Part shown: piece after piece, positions 1 through 13,502 of the stretch
Layout: each line of letters starts with the position of its first letter
How positions within the stretch are numbered: the stretch's first letter is position 1
NCBI RefSeq assembly: GCF_014695775.1
Contig: NZ_JACJOX010000014.1
Location: 1-64,000, forward strand
DNA from: Leptolyngbya sp. FACHB-60
GTDB taxonomy: Bacteria > Cyanobacteriota > Cyanobacteriia > Phormidesmidales > Phormidesmidaceae
Length of the DNA stretch: 64,000 nucleotides
Direction: 5' to 3'
Translations under genes and position numbers: made by a program
The notes under the pieces: generated by a model
The model's input: the letters and a program-made list of their open reading frames with translations, nothing else
Databases searched by the model: none
What the model was told of the DNA's origin: nothing

Positions 1-3838
<3,838 letters not shown>

Positions 3839-4036
3839 CTAGCCCTAGCTCTGCGTAGATACACCAAAGATAACGGGCATTTTCCGGAAAGCTTTGCATC
3901 TGACCCTCCAGTTGCCCAATTCAAAACCCAAAACCTCCTGCCGCGTCTCACGACACTCCGAAAAAATGCAGATTCTCCTAACCTTATTGGTAAGCTGGAG
4001 GTTTGTTCTTCGATCGCAGAGTTGGGGCAGTAAGGC

Positions 4037-5185
4037 ATGGATAACAAGTTGATGCTGATGATTCCGGGGCCGACCCCGGTACCCGAGCAGGTGCTGTTGG
4101 CCATGGCCAAGCACCCCATGGGCCACCGTAGCGGCGAGTTTAGCGCCCTGATGGGCGAGGTGACTGAAAACCTCAAGTGGCTGCACCAAACCCAAAACGA
4201 CGTGCTGGTGCTCTGCTCCAGCGGCACCGGGGCCATGGAAGCGGGCATTATCAACTTTCTCAGCGCGGGCGATAAAGTGCTGGTGGGCAACAACGGCAAG
4301 TTTGGCGAACGCTGGGGCGAAGTGGCCCGCGCCTACGGCCTCGATACCCACGAGATTACCGCTGAGTGGGGCAAACCCCTCAACCCCGACGACTTCAAGG
4401 CTGCTTTAGACGCCGACACCGCTAAAGATATTAAAGCGGTGATCATTACCCACAGCGAAACCTCTACCGGGGTGCTCAACGATGTGGAGACCATCAACCG
4501 CCATGTCAAAGCCCACGGCGCGCTGATCATGCTGGATGCGGTGACTAGCCTAGGAGCTATCTCGGTACCGGTGGATGAGTGGGGTCTGGATGTGGTGGCC
4601 TCAGGTTCCCAAAAGGGCTACATGATTCCGCCGGGGCTGGCCTTTGTCAGCGTCAGCGCCAAGGCCTGGGAGGCTTACGAAACGGCTACCTTGCCCAAGT
4701 TTTACCTCGACCTCAAGCCCTACAGCAAAGGGGCGGCCAAGAATACGACCCCCTTCACCCCCCCAGTTAACTTGTTCTTTGCCCTGCACGCGGCACTGCA
4801 AATGATGCAGAAAGAGGGGCTAGAGGCGATCTTTGCCCGTCACGATCGCCAGAAGCGAGCCACCCGCGCCGCCATGGCCGCCCTCAACCTGCCGCTGTTT
4901 GGGGCCGACGACTGCGCTAGCCCGGCCATCACCGCCGTTATGCCCCAAGGAGTCGATGCCGAGCAAATTCGCTCGGTGATGAAGAAGCAGTTTGACATTG
5001 TCTTAGCCGGGGGCCAAGACCACCTGAAGGGCAAGATCTTTCGGATTGGGCACCTGGGCTTTGTGGGCGATCGCGACGTGCTGACCGCCGTTGCTTCCCT
5101 AGAGGCCACCCTGACCAAGCTCGGCTATGACCAGTTCACCCCTGGGGCTGGGGTCAACGCTGCGGGCCAAATTCTGCTGGCTTAG
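4037..5185 (+). CDS. Alanine/serine-glyoxylate aminotransferase family protein (class V PLP enzyme)
   Basis: A 382-residue class V aminotransferase. It begins with the family's IPGPTPVPEQVL signature, continues with a PLP-phosphate loop (CSSGTGAMEAG), the pyridine-binding Asp in MLDAVTSLG, and the Schiff-base Lys in SGSQKGYMIPPGL. Cyanobacterial members transaminate glyoxylate, probably in the photorespiratory glyoxylate-to-glycine route, with Ser or Ala as amino donor; the donor cannot be read from sequence. Full length for the family (about 380). The ATG follows GGGGCAGTAAGGC. Single-gene unit, convergent with the helicase gene downstream. Confidence 0.92.
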   Translation: MDNKLMLMIPGPTPVPEQVLLAMAKHPMGHRSGEFSALMGEVTENLKWLHQTQNDVLVLCSSGTGAMEAGIINFLSAGDKVLVGNNGKFGERWGEVARAYGLDTHEITAEWGKPLNPDDFKAALDADTAKDIKAVIITHSETSTGVLNDVETINRHVKAHGALIMLDAVTSLGAISVPVDEWGLDVVASGSQKGYMIPPGLAFVSVSAKAWEAYETATLPKFYLDLKPYSKGAAKNTTPFTPPVNLFFALHAALQMMQKEGLEAIFARHDRQKRATRAAMAALNLPLFGADDCASPAITAVMPQGVDAEQIRSVMKKQFDIVLAGGQDHLKGKIFRIGHLGFVGDRDVLTAVASLEATLTKLGYDQFTPGAGVNAAGQILLA

Positions 5186-5206
5186 GCTCACACCTAAAGG
5201 CCCTGG

Positions 5207-6781
5207 CTAGATCGCTTGACGCAGGTTAGCCATCCGCTGAAAGCTGCCGGGGCCGCACTCTTTCTCAAACTCCAGCACAATCCAGTCCTGGCGCTTGCCG
5301 ATGCGCTTGGCGCTTTTTTGCAAGTATTCGAAGTACTCCAGCATTTGCGTAGGCGTGGGCCGGGGGCCAAGGATGGAGCCTAAGCACCAGACATCCTTGG
5401 GTCGGCGACCGCAGTGCTCCCAAAACGATCGCTCGGCCCAGGTTGGCGCATTGCCACGCATGTAGGCGCGGCGGCGGTGGCTGTGGAACAACTCCATCAG
5501 GGTGGGAATGTCGTTGATCTGGTGGGCTTGGTCGGCGGAGTAAATTTCCACCATATCCTCCAGATTGAGCGGGCGCTCGGTGATCCACTGGTGACCGCAG
5601 TCGGGGCATTTGGCGATGAACGAGAGCACAATGCGCCCGCACTGGGGGCAGGGCTTCGTCGGCGGTGGATTGCCCCCCTCGTCGTCTTTTTGCTCTTGGA
5701 CAGGCAAGTGGTAGTCCTTAATATCTTCAGGAAAGCCCAGGCGCTCTAGGTTGCCCGCCTGATCGAGAATAATGCCGTACTGCTTGCCCGACTGGGGCGA
5801 GATTCGCATCACCCGGCCAATCTGTTGCAGGTGTAGGGCGCTCGACTGGGTGGGTCGCAGCATCAGCCCTACCTCTACGCTGGGCTCGTCAAAGCCGATG
5901 CTGATCACATTGCAGGAGGTCAGTACCAGAATCTTTTCTTCCCGCAGCTCGCTGTACATGCGCTTGCGGTCTTTAATCGGGGTGCCGCCTTCTACCGTGT
6001 CGGCGGTGATACCCACCGCACGAAAGGCCTCGGCAACGTGGCGGGCGTGCTCGATATCCACACAAAAGGCGATGGTGCGCTTGCCGGGGCAGAGGCGCTG
6101 CCACTCGCGGACGATTTTTTCGATCAGCTCGGGGCGATCGCAGGCATTCTTCAGCCCGATCTCGTCGTAGTCGCCTCGCACGGTCTTCACTTCTTTCAAG
6201 TTGGCGACTCCATCCGGCGGCATGCTGTAGTACTTCATGGGGGCTAAAAAGCCCCGCTGTTGCAGGTCGCTGGGCACGGGCGAGGCCACCAGAGTATCCA
6301 TAAAGTCGCCGAGCTGCTCTTTGCCCAGACGCTTGGGGGTGGCGGTCATCACCAGGTGCCAGGCATCGGGAAACGTTTTGAGCACTTTTTTGCCCACCTG
6401 ACTAAACAGGGTAATGTGACCCTCGTCGTAGAACACCACATCCGCAGGCCACTGCTTCCACCACTGCCGCTTTGACATGGTTTGAATGCTGGCGATCTGA
6501 ATGGGGGCATCGCGGTTCTCTTCCCAGCCCGCTTTGATAAATCCGCAGTTGAGCCCAAAGGATTCCATCTTTTCGTAGGTCTGGCCCACTAGCACATCCA
6601 GATGCACCAAAAACATTAGCCGCTTGCCCGCCCGCTCGGCATGGGCGCAGATTTGCCCGCTGATCACGGTCTTGCCTGCCCCGGTGCCGGCGACGATCGC
6701 TACCCGCTTGTGCCCTTCGTTGAGCTTGCGGTAGAGATCGTTAATTAGGTCAACCTGGTAGGGGCGCAGTTGGGGCGGCAT
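5207..6781 (-). CDS. DEAD/DEAH-box superfamily 2 helicase with zinc ribbon
   Basis: A 524-residue SF2 helicase of the SSL2/type III restriction-subunit-like class. Visible motifs: LRPYQVDLI (Q-like), Walker A AGTGAGKT, motif II YDEGH, motif III MTATP, and motif VI QQIGRVMRI. After residue about 375 a four-Cys zinc ribbon (CPQCGR...CPDCGH) is inserted before a C-terminal region of unknown role. Probable ATP-dependent DNA or RNA remodelling enzyme; substrate unknown. No nuclease or methylase partner is adjacent, so it is not part of an obvious restriction system. Confidence 0.88.
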   Translation of the reverse strand: MPPQLRPYQVDLINDLYRKLNEGHKRVAIVAGTGAGKTVISGQICAHAERAGKRLMFLVHLDVLVGQTYEKMESFGLNCGFIKAGWEENRDAPIQIASIQTMSKRQWWKQWPADVVFYDEGHITLFSQVGKKVLKTFPDAWHLVMTATPKRLGKEQLGDFMDTLVASPVPSDLQQRGFLAPMKYYSMPPDGVANLKEVKTVRGDYDEIGLKNACDRPELIEKIVREWQRLCPGKRTIAFCVDIEHARHVAEAFRAVGITADTVEGGTPIKDRKRMYSELREEKILVLTSCNVISIGFDEPSVEVGLMLRPTQSSALHLQQIGRVMRISPQSGKQYGIILDQAGNLERLGFPEDIKDYHLPVQEQKDDEGGNPPPTKPCPQCGRIVLSFIAKCPDCGHQWITERPLNLEDMVEIYSADQAHQINDIPTLMELFHSHRRRAYMRGNAPTWAERSFWEHCGRRPKDVWCLGSILGPRPTPTQMLEYFEYLQKSAKRIGKRQDWIVLEFEKECGPGSFQRMANLRQAI

Positions 6782-7009
6782 GGGGGAGTGGGCGGGTGAA
6801 TGGGTGGATGGGTCGATGGGTGGCGGGCGACGGGTGGTGGTTCAAGGTTTACGGTGTAAGGCAGAGACGTAAACTCTCTTCCCCTGATACCCGATACCCA
6901 ACACCTTATAGATAATAAACGGGTACTACCTTCTGTCCTCGCGATCAAGAGCGCCAATGGCAACGGCGCTACCATGCAGGTAGCTAAATCCAGGGACGGG
7001 CGCTTGAGC

Positions 7010-7972
7010 ATGGAAACTCGCAAGTTGGGCAACACCGATATCGAGATCACGCCGTTGATTTTTGGCACTTGGCAGGCGGGTAAGAGCGGCTGGGTCGGGA
7101 TAGAAGACCAGGATGTGATTGACGCGATGCGGGCGGCCCTAGAGGCGGGGATAACCACCTTCGATACGGCAGAGGTCTACGGCAACGGCTGTTCTGAGGA
7201 ACTGGTGGGCAAGGCGCTGGGGGATCGACGCGACCAAGTGGTGCTCGCCACCAAAGTTTTCGCCAACCACCTCAAGGCCGACCAGGTGATTGAGGCCTGC
7301 GAGCAGTCTCTCCAGCGCATGCAGACCGATGTGATCGACCTCTACCAGATTCACTGGCCGTCGGGGGCGTTTAAGAGCGAGGTCGTGCCCATTGGCGAAA
7401 CCATGGGGGCGCTAAACCAGCTGAAGGAGCAAGGCAAAATTCGCGCGATCGGGGTGTCGAACTTTTCGAAGGCACAGATTGAGGAGGCCACGCAGTATGG
7501 CCAAATCGATAGCCTCCAGCCGCCCTATTCTCTCTTTTGGCGTGGGGTAGAGACTGAGCTATTGCCCTACTGCGTAGAAAACAACCTGACGATCCTTTCC
7601 TATTCATCCCTAGCCCAAGGGCTGCTCACCGGTAAGTTTGGCCCCGACCATCACTTTCCCAAGGAAGACATTCGCAGCAAAAACAAGCTGTTTCAGCCGC
7701 CAATTTACGGCAAAGCCCAAGCGGCCTTAGAGAAGCTGCGCCCCATTGCCGAGCGTTACAACACCACGTTGGGGAATTTGGCTCTGGCCTGGCTGATTGC
7801 CCAGCCTCAGACCACTTCGATCGTCGGGGCGCGTAACACTGAGCAAGCTGTAGAAAATGCCAAGGCCGCAGCGCTTTCGCTCTCTGCGGACGACTTGGCG
7901 GCGATCGACGGCATCAGCCGCACCGTAACCGATCACCTGCCCGCCGATCCAGTAATGTGGGCTTTTGGGTAA
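7010..7972 (+). CDS. Aldo/keto reductase
   Basis: A 320-residue AKR from the ATG at 7010, chosen because the family starts METRKLGNTDIEITPL; an in-frame ATG at 6974 would add 12 unsupported residues. The catalytic tetrad is visible: Asp and Tyr in FDTAEVYGNG, Lys in LATKVF, His in YQIHWP. The C-terminal NADPH-binding segment includes IVGARNTEQ. It probably reduces small aldehydes or ketones with NADPH in the cytoplasm; the physiological substrate cannot be inferred. Divergent from the upstream helicase gene. Confidence 0.92.
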   Translation: METRKLGNTDIEITPLIFGTWQAGKSGWVGIEDQDVIDAMRAALEAGITTFDTAEVYGNGCSEELVGKALGDRRDQVVLATKVFANHLKADQVIEACEQSLQRMQTDVIDLYQIHWPSGAFKSEVVPIGETMGALNQLKEQGKIRAIGVSNFSKAQIEEATQYGQIDSLQPPYSLFWRGVETELLPYCVENNLTILSYSSLAQGLLTGKFGPDHHFPKEDIRSKNKLFQPPIYGKAQAALEKLRPIAERYNTTLGNLALAWLIAQPQTTSIVGARNTEQAVENAKAAALSLSADDLAAIDGISRTVTDHLPADPVMWAFG

Positions 7973-8167
7973 AGTACTTCCTTTACGTTGGTGCTCCCTG
8001 TGCCTGTTCTCCTTTGTCTTTCTTAAATGGCTGGCTGTTCATTCTCCTGGTCAACTTTCTGTTTTCCCATAGCCAGACTTGCCCTCAGAAAACGCCTAGG
8101 CGATCGCCTGAGAGAGTGTATTACAGTAGTCGGTGATGAGTTCCAAACGTTCTCTCCTTGTCAACCC

Positions 8168-8452
8168 ATGAAAGTTCCGTTCTTTAGTCGTCTCTACAAC
8201 GGCCTGCTGAAGCATCCCCGCTACCGCTGGGTCGTTATGGGCGCCTCGCTCATCTACCTGGTGAGCCCTATCGACATTTCTCCCGACTTTATTCCCGTAG
8301 CGGGCTGGATTGACGATGGTGTAGTCGCGACTCTGCTGGCCACTGGCATTACTCAGGTCTTGCTCGATCGCCGTCAGACTCTAAAAGACCAAAAAATTCT
8401 GGCTAAAGATCCCAAAGCCATTGCCCTTTCTACCGATTCTGAGAACGCTTGA
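8168..8452 (+). CDS. DUF1232 (YkvA-like) small membrane protein
   Basis: About 95 residues from the ATG at 8168. It contains the DUF1232 signature, a hydrophobic segment YLVSPIDISPDFIPVAGWIDD, where the conserved PID..PDFIP..G..DD motif is clear. Function of the family is unknown; members are small membrane proteins. An in-frame ORF extends upstream to 8027, but that part looks non-coding and lacks homology to the family. The TGA stop overlaps the ATG of the following ABC permease, suggesting translational coupling. Confidence 0.8.
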   Translation: MKVPFFSRLYNGLLKHPRYRWVVMGASLIYLVSPIDISPDFIPVAGWIDDGVVATLLATGITQVLLDRRQTLKDQKILAKDPKAIALSTDSENA

Positions 8453-9291
8453 TGGACTGGCTGCTCGACCCGCTGAACTACGACTTTATGCGTCAGGCGC
8501 TGCTGGCCAGCCTGCTGGTGGGCATTCTCTGCCCAGTTGTTGGCACCTATCTAATTGTGCAGCGCATGGCCATGCTGGGGGATGTGGTAGCCCACGGAGT
8601 GCTGCCAGGACTGGCGATCGCCAGCTTTTTTAACCTCCCCATCCTGCTGGGAGCCTTTACCATGGGCCTATTTAGCACCGCCGTCATCGACTGGATTCGC
8701 AGCCAGTCGCGCATTAAAGTTGATACGGCGATGGCCATCACCTTCTCTACCTTTTTCTCCCTAGGCATTACCCTGCTGACAGTGTTTCGCAGCCGCGTTT
8801 CCCTAGAACAGCTGTTGTTTGGCGACATTCTTAGCATTAATCCCAGCGATGTCTGGCAAATCGCCCTAATTGCTGGACTAGTGCTCATGGGAGTGGCACT
8901 ATTTTACAAAGAACTGCTGTTCTTCACCTTCGACCCCCTAGGGGCCGAAGCTTTAGGTTTACCCGTTAACACCATTAACCTGGGCCTAATGGCAAGCATT
9001 ACCCTAGCCATCATCGCTGGCATGAAAACCGTAGGCGTCATCCTTGTCGTTGCCCTTATGGTAGGCCCCGCCGCCACGGCTTACCTGCTGGTCAAGGAAC
9101 TCCACTGGATGATGATCCTAGGCGCAGCCCTAGGCGTACTTTTTGGGATCGTGGGCATGTACAGCAGCTACTATTTGGATATTCCGTCGGGGCCTGCGAT
9201 CGGTCTGACCGTGTTTGCAGGGTTCTTGCTGGCGCTGCTGTTTAGCCCTCGCCAGGGAATTGTAGGGCGATGGGTTAGCGGCAATACCTAA
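8452..9291 (+). CDS. Zinc/manganese ABC transporter permease (ABC-3 family)
   Basis: A roughly 279-residue polytopic protein of the ZnuB/MntB family. Typical segments are RMAMLGDVVAHGVLPGLA near the N-terminus, LLFGDIL in the middle, and GMKTVGVILVVALMVGPAATAYLL, the ABC-3 signature. It forms the inner-membrane channel of a divalent-metal importer. The cognate ATPase and solute-binding protein are not adjacent, which is unusual; they must lie elsewhere. Start taken as the ATG overlapping the stop of the DUF1232 gene; a TTG one codon earlier is also possible. Confidence 0.9.
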   Translation: MDWLLDPLNYDFMRQALLASLLVGILCPVVGTYLIVQRMAMLGDVVAHGVLPGLAIASFFNLPILLGAFTMGLFSTAVIDWIRSQSRIKVDTAMAITFSTFFSLGITLLTVFRSRVSLEQLLFGDILSINPSDVWQIALIAGLVLMGVALFYKELLFFTFDPLGAEALGLPVNTINLGLMASITLAIIAGMKTVGVILVVALMVGPAATAYLLVKELHWMMILGAALGVLFGIVGMYSSYYLDIPSGPAIGLTVFAGFLLALLFSPRQGIVGRWVSGNT

Positions 9292-9320
9292 GCAGTCACC
9301 GGGTACCTAAACCACCCCGA

Positions 9321-10274
9321 TTGGTGTCCACCTCTGCTAGCTGGGTAAGAGCCAAGTTGCGGTATGGTGTCTGTGGTTTAAGTCTTATTGTTAAGGTAGC
9401 TACGGTGGCGATTGTCCTGACCCCCCTGAAAGCCCTATGGCGCAAGAAAACTTTAATCAAGCGTTGGCTGCCGCTGGATGATACCCAATGGGCAAAGCTC
9501 AATTTACTCAAAACCTTAGTTCAGCGAGACTTAGAGGCGCGCTATAAAGGCTCTATTTTAGGCAAGCTTTGGCCCTTGCTCAACCAAGTGTCCCAGCTGC
9601 TGATCTATACCTACGTGTTTGGGGTCGTGCTTCAGCTTAGGCTCAGTTTGGCGGGATTACCGGAAGACAATTCTTTCGTCTTTGGGCTATGGCTGTTTGC
9701 CGGTTTGCTTCCCTGGCTAGCCTTTAGCGGCGGACTATCCCAAGCGGCTACGTCAGTTATTAACCAATCTAATCTGGTCAAGAAGGTTGTCTTTCCTCTT
9801 ACCCTGCTGCCCCTAGTGCCAATTCTCTCTAGCTTTATTGAAAGCACCTTGGGCCTCATGGCGCTGATCACCTTCGTGGTGCTAGCCACCCAAAAGCTGC
9901 ATCCAACCCTACTCTTGTTGCCTCTAGTATGGCTACCCCAGCTCTGTCTGACCGCTGGCCTGGGGTTTTTAACTGCCGGGCTGTCAGTATTCTTACGCGA
10001 TATTCCTCAAACCCTAGGGGTTATTCTCAACCTATGGTTCTATGCCACACCTCTCATTTATCCAGCTAACATGATTCCCCAGCCATTTCAAAGCTGGGTA
10101 TTTTGGCTGAACCCTATGGCAGCTATAGGCGAGCTATACCGGGATATGATTTTAACGGGCACTGTGACCCACTGGAACGAGTGGGCTGTAGCGACAATTG
10201 TATCCATACTGATTTTGCTAGGGGGCTTCTGGTGTTATCGAAAACTGCGACCCGCTTTTGCTGATGTACTGTAG
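9321..10274 (+). CDS. wzm: ABC-2 type polysaccharide exporter permease (Wzm-like)
   Basis: A 317-residue membrane protein. It has the TagG/Wzm architecture: a cytoplasmic N-terminus with LLKTLVQRDLEARYKGSILG, six predicted membrane segments, and WFYATPLIYPANMIP plus LNPMAAIGELYRDM near the C-terminus. With the Wzt homologue downstream it should export undecaprenyl-linked polysaccharide across the inner membrane. The assigned GTG start gives about 45 extra N-terminal residues; the true start may be further in. First gene of the polysaccharide cluster. Confidence 0.88.
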   Translation: MVSTSASWVRAKLRYGVCGLSLIVKVATVAIVLTPLKALWRKKTLIKRWLPLDDTQWAKLNLLKTLVQRDLEARYKGSILGKLWPLLNQVSQLLIYTYVFGVVLQLRLSLAGLPEDNSFVFGLWLFAGLLPWLAFSGGLSQAATSVINQSNLVKKVVFPLTLLPLVPILSSFIESTLGLMALITFVVLATQKLHPTLLLLPLVWLPQLCLTAGLGFLTAGLSVFLRDIPQTLGVILNLWFYATPLIYPANMIPQPFQSWVFWLNPMAAIGELYRDMILTGTVTHWNEWAVATIVSILILLGGFWCYRKLRPAFADVL

Positions 10275-10535
10275 TGCGATCGCAAAAAACACGATCTGGG
10301 AGAATTAGCCGTGCTTTTTGTAAGCATTGTGGTCTGTGATCTTGCCAGAGCGTGACAACTCCAACATTGAGGTTTGGCTGATCTCACCTTCTATCAAGAT
10401 AAAGCAACCAGAGGCAGAGAAACTAACATAACAGAGCCTCAGCCGAGAGAACTAAAGGCACCGCCGAATGTTCACGGCATGAATAAGGTAGGCGTTAGCG
10501 GTAATTGGACTACATAGGAAGGACTTTGAGGAGCA

Positions 10536-12521
10536 ATGACTAAGGAGATTGTGATTTCGCTACAAAATGTATCCAAGGTGTATAAGCGATATCATCAGCC
10601 TGTAGATCGTTTGAAGGAAATTTTGCTGCCTGGAAAGCCCAGAGCAGAAGAGTTTTGGGCACTGCAAAATGTCAACCTGGAAATCGCTCAGGGCGAGTCG
10701 TTGGGCATCATTGGCCGAAATGGGTCGGGCAAAAGTACCTTGCTGCAAATTATTGCAGGCACCCTCACCCCAACAACGGGGGAGATGAAGGTCAACGGAC
10801 GAATGTCAGCGCTACTGGAGTTGGGCAGCGGGTTTAATCCAGAATTCACAGGACGGCAAAACGTATTTTTTAATGGCCGCCTTTTGGGATTAACCCAGGA
10901 AGAAGTTGAGGGTAAGTTTGATGAAATTGCTGCCTTTGCTGACATCGGTGATTTTCTTGATCAGCCAGTCAAAACTTACTCTAGTGGTATGTTTATCCGC
11001 TTGGCCTTTTCGGTAGCGGTTAACGTTGATCCTCAGATCCTGATTGTAGACGAAGCTCTAGCCGTAGGAGATGTTTTTTTTCAGCAAAAGTGCTTTGGCA
11101 AAATGCGGCAGCTAAAGGCATCGGGTAGCAACTTACTATTTGTCTCTCATGATTCCTCGGCAATCTACAAACTCTGTAGTCGGGCAATACTTTTAGAAAA
11201 TGGGCACCTAATTCTAGATAGTCAGCCGAGGCAAGTGATCGATTTATACGAAGCCAAAGTCTTGAAAGAAGCAGATCAAGACTCTGGCTCCCTAGACATC
11301 AACGTGATTTTTGAAACGAATCAACCCAAAGATAATCCTGACCTACAGGATGTAATTGAGGGAATGCCAGAGAACGTAGAAGAGATAAAACTTCATCGAT
11401 CAGACGTTACTATCCGCTCGGTTCAGCTTTTGGATGCTGACGGAAAAACCATTCAAACCCCTGCTATTGACCAGCCTGTTAGGCTGGCGATAAATCTACA
11501 GTTTCACAAAGCCTTTGAAGATCCGCACGTTGGATTTAAGGTTCGAGATCGCACAGGCTTAGACTTGTTTATGACGAACACCTACATCATGAACAAATCA
11601 TTAGGGGCAGTTACAGCTGGTGAAATTATAGAAATAAGCTTTAGCTTTTCTGTCTCTATAGCTGAAGGCGATTATACAGTAACCATTGGCGTAGCTGATG
11701 GTGGCTACGGTGAAGGCTCATTTCGCACGACTCTTATTTATGCACACAACGCCCTGTCCTTTAAAGTGCTACGAAACCCTGAGGAACCAGTATGGTTTGG
11801 AATTGCTAACCTACGGCCAAAGTTGACATTAAAGCGGAGTCAATCAACAATTTCTCATTCGAATGAGATCCCATCACTAGAAATAATTACCCCATTGTCG
11901 TCAGCTAGGACTTATATAGACGATCAGCTGTTCGCCTTACTTCAGCCATACACGCTGTGTAGCCGTGGTCGCCTTGAAAATATGGCCCAACTTTCCGCGC
12001 AACTCAACAACCAAAATATACCTGGCGACTTTGTTGAATGTGGAACGTATAAAGGTGGTTCTGCGGCTCTACTTTCAAAATTTTTGAATTTGGGGCGGCA
12101 GCTTTGGTTATACGACAGCTTCCAGGGAATGCCATCAACCTCTGCCAAAGATGGAAAAGATGCCGCCGATTGGGTCGGAAAATGTGTGGCTGAGATCAGT
12201 GATGTCAAAGAAATCTTAGGCTATGTATCTGCGCCCTTAGAGAAATGTCATATCAAGCCAGGTTGGTTTCAAGAAACGTTCCAGCAGCCTTTACCAGAAC
12301 AGGTTGCACTGCTACACTGCGATGCTGATTGGTATGAGTCAGTTATTCTTGTTTTGAACACGTTCTATGATCGCATTCCAAGGGGGGGATGCATTGTTCT
12401 CGATGACTTTGGCTATTGGGAGGGATGCCGGGAAGCCTTCTATGAGTTTTGCAAGCAGCGAGATGAGAAACCCCTGTTAGAGCGTGTTGGCTCAACTCAA
12501 GCATACTGGATTAAAACTTAA
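10536..12521 (+). CDS. wzt: Wzt-like ABC exporter ATPase fused to a TylF/MycF-type methyltransferase
   Basis: A 661-residue three-part protein. Residues 1-245 are the ABC ATPase: Walker A GRNGSGKST, signature YSSGMFIRLAFS, Walker B ILIVDEALAVGD, H-loop SHD. Residues about 290-410 are the Wzt C-terminal beta-sandwich that recognises the capped non-reducing end of the glycan. Residues about 460-661 are a TylF/macrocin-O-methyltransferase-like domain: GDFVECGTYKGGSAALL for SAM binding, LYDSFQGMP, HCDADWY, VLDDFGYWEG with metal-binding Asp residues. In E. coli O8/O9a capping methyltransferase and exporter ATPase are separate proteins. Here a candidate capping enzyme is joined to the exporter. Confidence 0.92.
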   Translation: MTKEIVISLQNVSKVYKRYHQPVDRLKEILLPGKPRAEEFWALQNVNLEIAQGESLGIIGRNGSGKSTLLQIIAGTLTPTTGEMKVNGRMSALLELGSGFNPEFTGRQNVFFNGRLLGLTQEEVEGKFDEIAAFADIGDFLDQPVKTYSSGMFIRLAFSVAVNVDPQILIVDEALAVGDVFFQQKCFGKMRQLKASGSNLLFVSHDSSAIYKLCSRAILLENGHLILDSQPRQVIDLYEAKVLKEADQDSGSLDINVIFETNQPKDNPDLQDVIEGMPENVEEIKLHRSDVTIRSVQLLDADGKTIQTPAIDQPVRLAINLQFHKAFEDPHVGFKVRDRTGLDLFMTNTYIMNKSLGAVTAGEIIEISFSFSVSIAEGDYTVTIGVADGGYGEGSFRTTLIYAHNALSFKVLRNPEEPVWFGIANLRPKLTLKRSQSTISHSNEIPSLEIITPLSSARTYIDDQLFALLQPYTLCSRGRLENMAQLSAQLNNQNIPGDFVECGTYKGGSAALLSKFLNLGRQLWLYDSFQGMPSTSAKDGKDAADWVGKCVAEISDVKEILGYVSAPLEKCHIKPGWFQETFQQPLPEQVALLHCDADWYESVILVLNTFYDRIPRGGCIVLDDFGYWEGCREAFYEFCKQRDEKPLLERVGSTQAYWIKT

Positions 12522-12593
12522 TTACGCGATTGTTAAGCGCCATATTGAGACTCTCCTTATCATATTCTTGAAACTGTTACTTAGTATAGGTCA

Positions 12594-13502
12594 ATGGTAG
12601 TTAAGAGCCCCCTAACTAATTGCGGTAATGTGACTCTCTTGAACAAGTTCTCAAGGGAAAAGATTATCAGCGACTGGCAAGATTTTTTTCAAATAGATGT
12701 TAGTGCGGATCTCAAAGCTTATCCAGCCTTTCAACTGTATCGATGTAATATCACCGACCTACGTTTTTTCTACCCTTTGGATATTTTCGGTTCAGCTCAG
12801 TTGTACGAGAATCTTATGAAATTTGAGTGGTACTACATGGCTGAAAAGTGGGAGTACCAAGTCGCCCTTCAGGACTTACAAGAGAACAGCAGAATCCTAG
12901 AAATAGGTTGTGGACATGGTCATTTCGTGCGTCAGGCAGAAAATAAGGGCTTTCAAATTGGAGGAATTGACTCTAACCAGAAAGCTGTGCTTAATGCTCA
13001 GAAAAACGGCCTCAATATTCGTCAGTTATCAGTTCCAGATATTTTGGTTGAAGGAAAATCTCAATACGATTGTCTCTGTGCCTTCCAGGTTCTGGAACAC
13101 TTACCCAATCCGTTAAAGTTTCTTACAGATTGTATTGACCTTTTGAAATCAAATGGTTTGTTATTGCTAAGCGTACCTAACGCGAATAGCTTTCTAAAGT
13201 ACCAGTATAACTTACTTGATATGCCTCCTCACCACATGACTCAGTGGTCTGTTAAATCTTTCCGCGCTTTAGAAAAGTTGTTACCGCTAAAACTTGAAGC
13301 TGCCCGTTATGAACCCCTAGCTGATTATCATATTACTGGCTACGTTCAAACAAAGGAAAATCGACTTAAGGGAGTATTATCTCGACTACCAAACTCCTTA
13401 ACTGGCTTAATAATAAATAACTATGAGAAAGCTTTAAGAAGAGGATTAAATAGATATACAAGAGGGCAAAGTCTGTACGTTAAACTTCGGAAGCAGAAAT
13501 GA
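12594..13502 (+). CDS. Class I SAM-dependent methyltransferase
   Basis: A 302-residue enzyme with a UbiG-like Rossmann core starting around residue 100: ILEIGCGHGHFVRQAENKG (motif I), GGIDSNQKAV (motif II), CAFQVLEHLPNP (motif IV region) and LLLLSVPNANS. Probably methylates a sugar or a lipid-linked intermediate of the polysaccharide made by this cluster; acceptor unknown. Its TGA overlaps the ATG of the next gene (ATGA), so the two are probably co-translated. Confidence 0.85.
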   Translation: MVVKSPLTNCGNVTLLNKFSREKIISDWQDFFQIDVSADLKAYPAFQLYRCNITDLRFFYPLDIFGSAQLYENLMKFEWYYMAEKWEYQVALQDLQENSRILEIGCGHGHFVRQAENKGFQIGGIDSNQKAVLNAQKNGLNIRQLSVPDILVEGKSQYDCLCAFQVLEHLPNPLKFLTDCIDLLKSNGLLLLSVPNANSFLKYQYNLLDMPPHHMTQWSVKSFRALEKLLPLKLEAARYEPLADYHITGYVQTKENRLKGVLSRLPNSLTGLIINNYEKALRRGLNRYTRGQSLYVKLRKQK

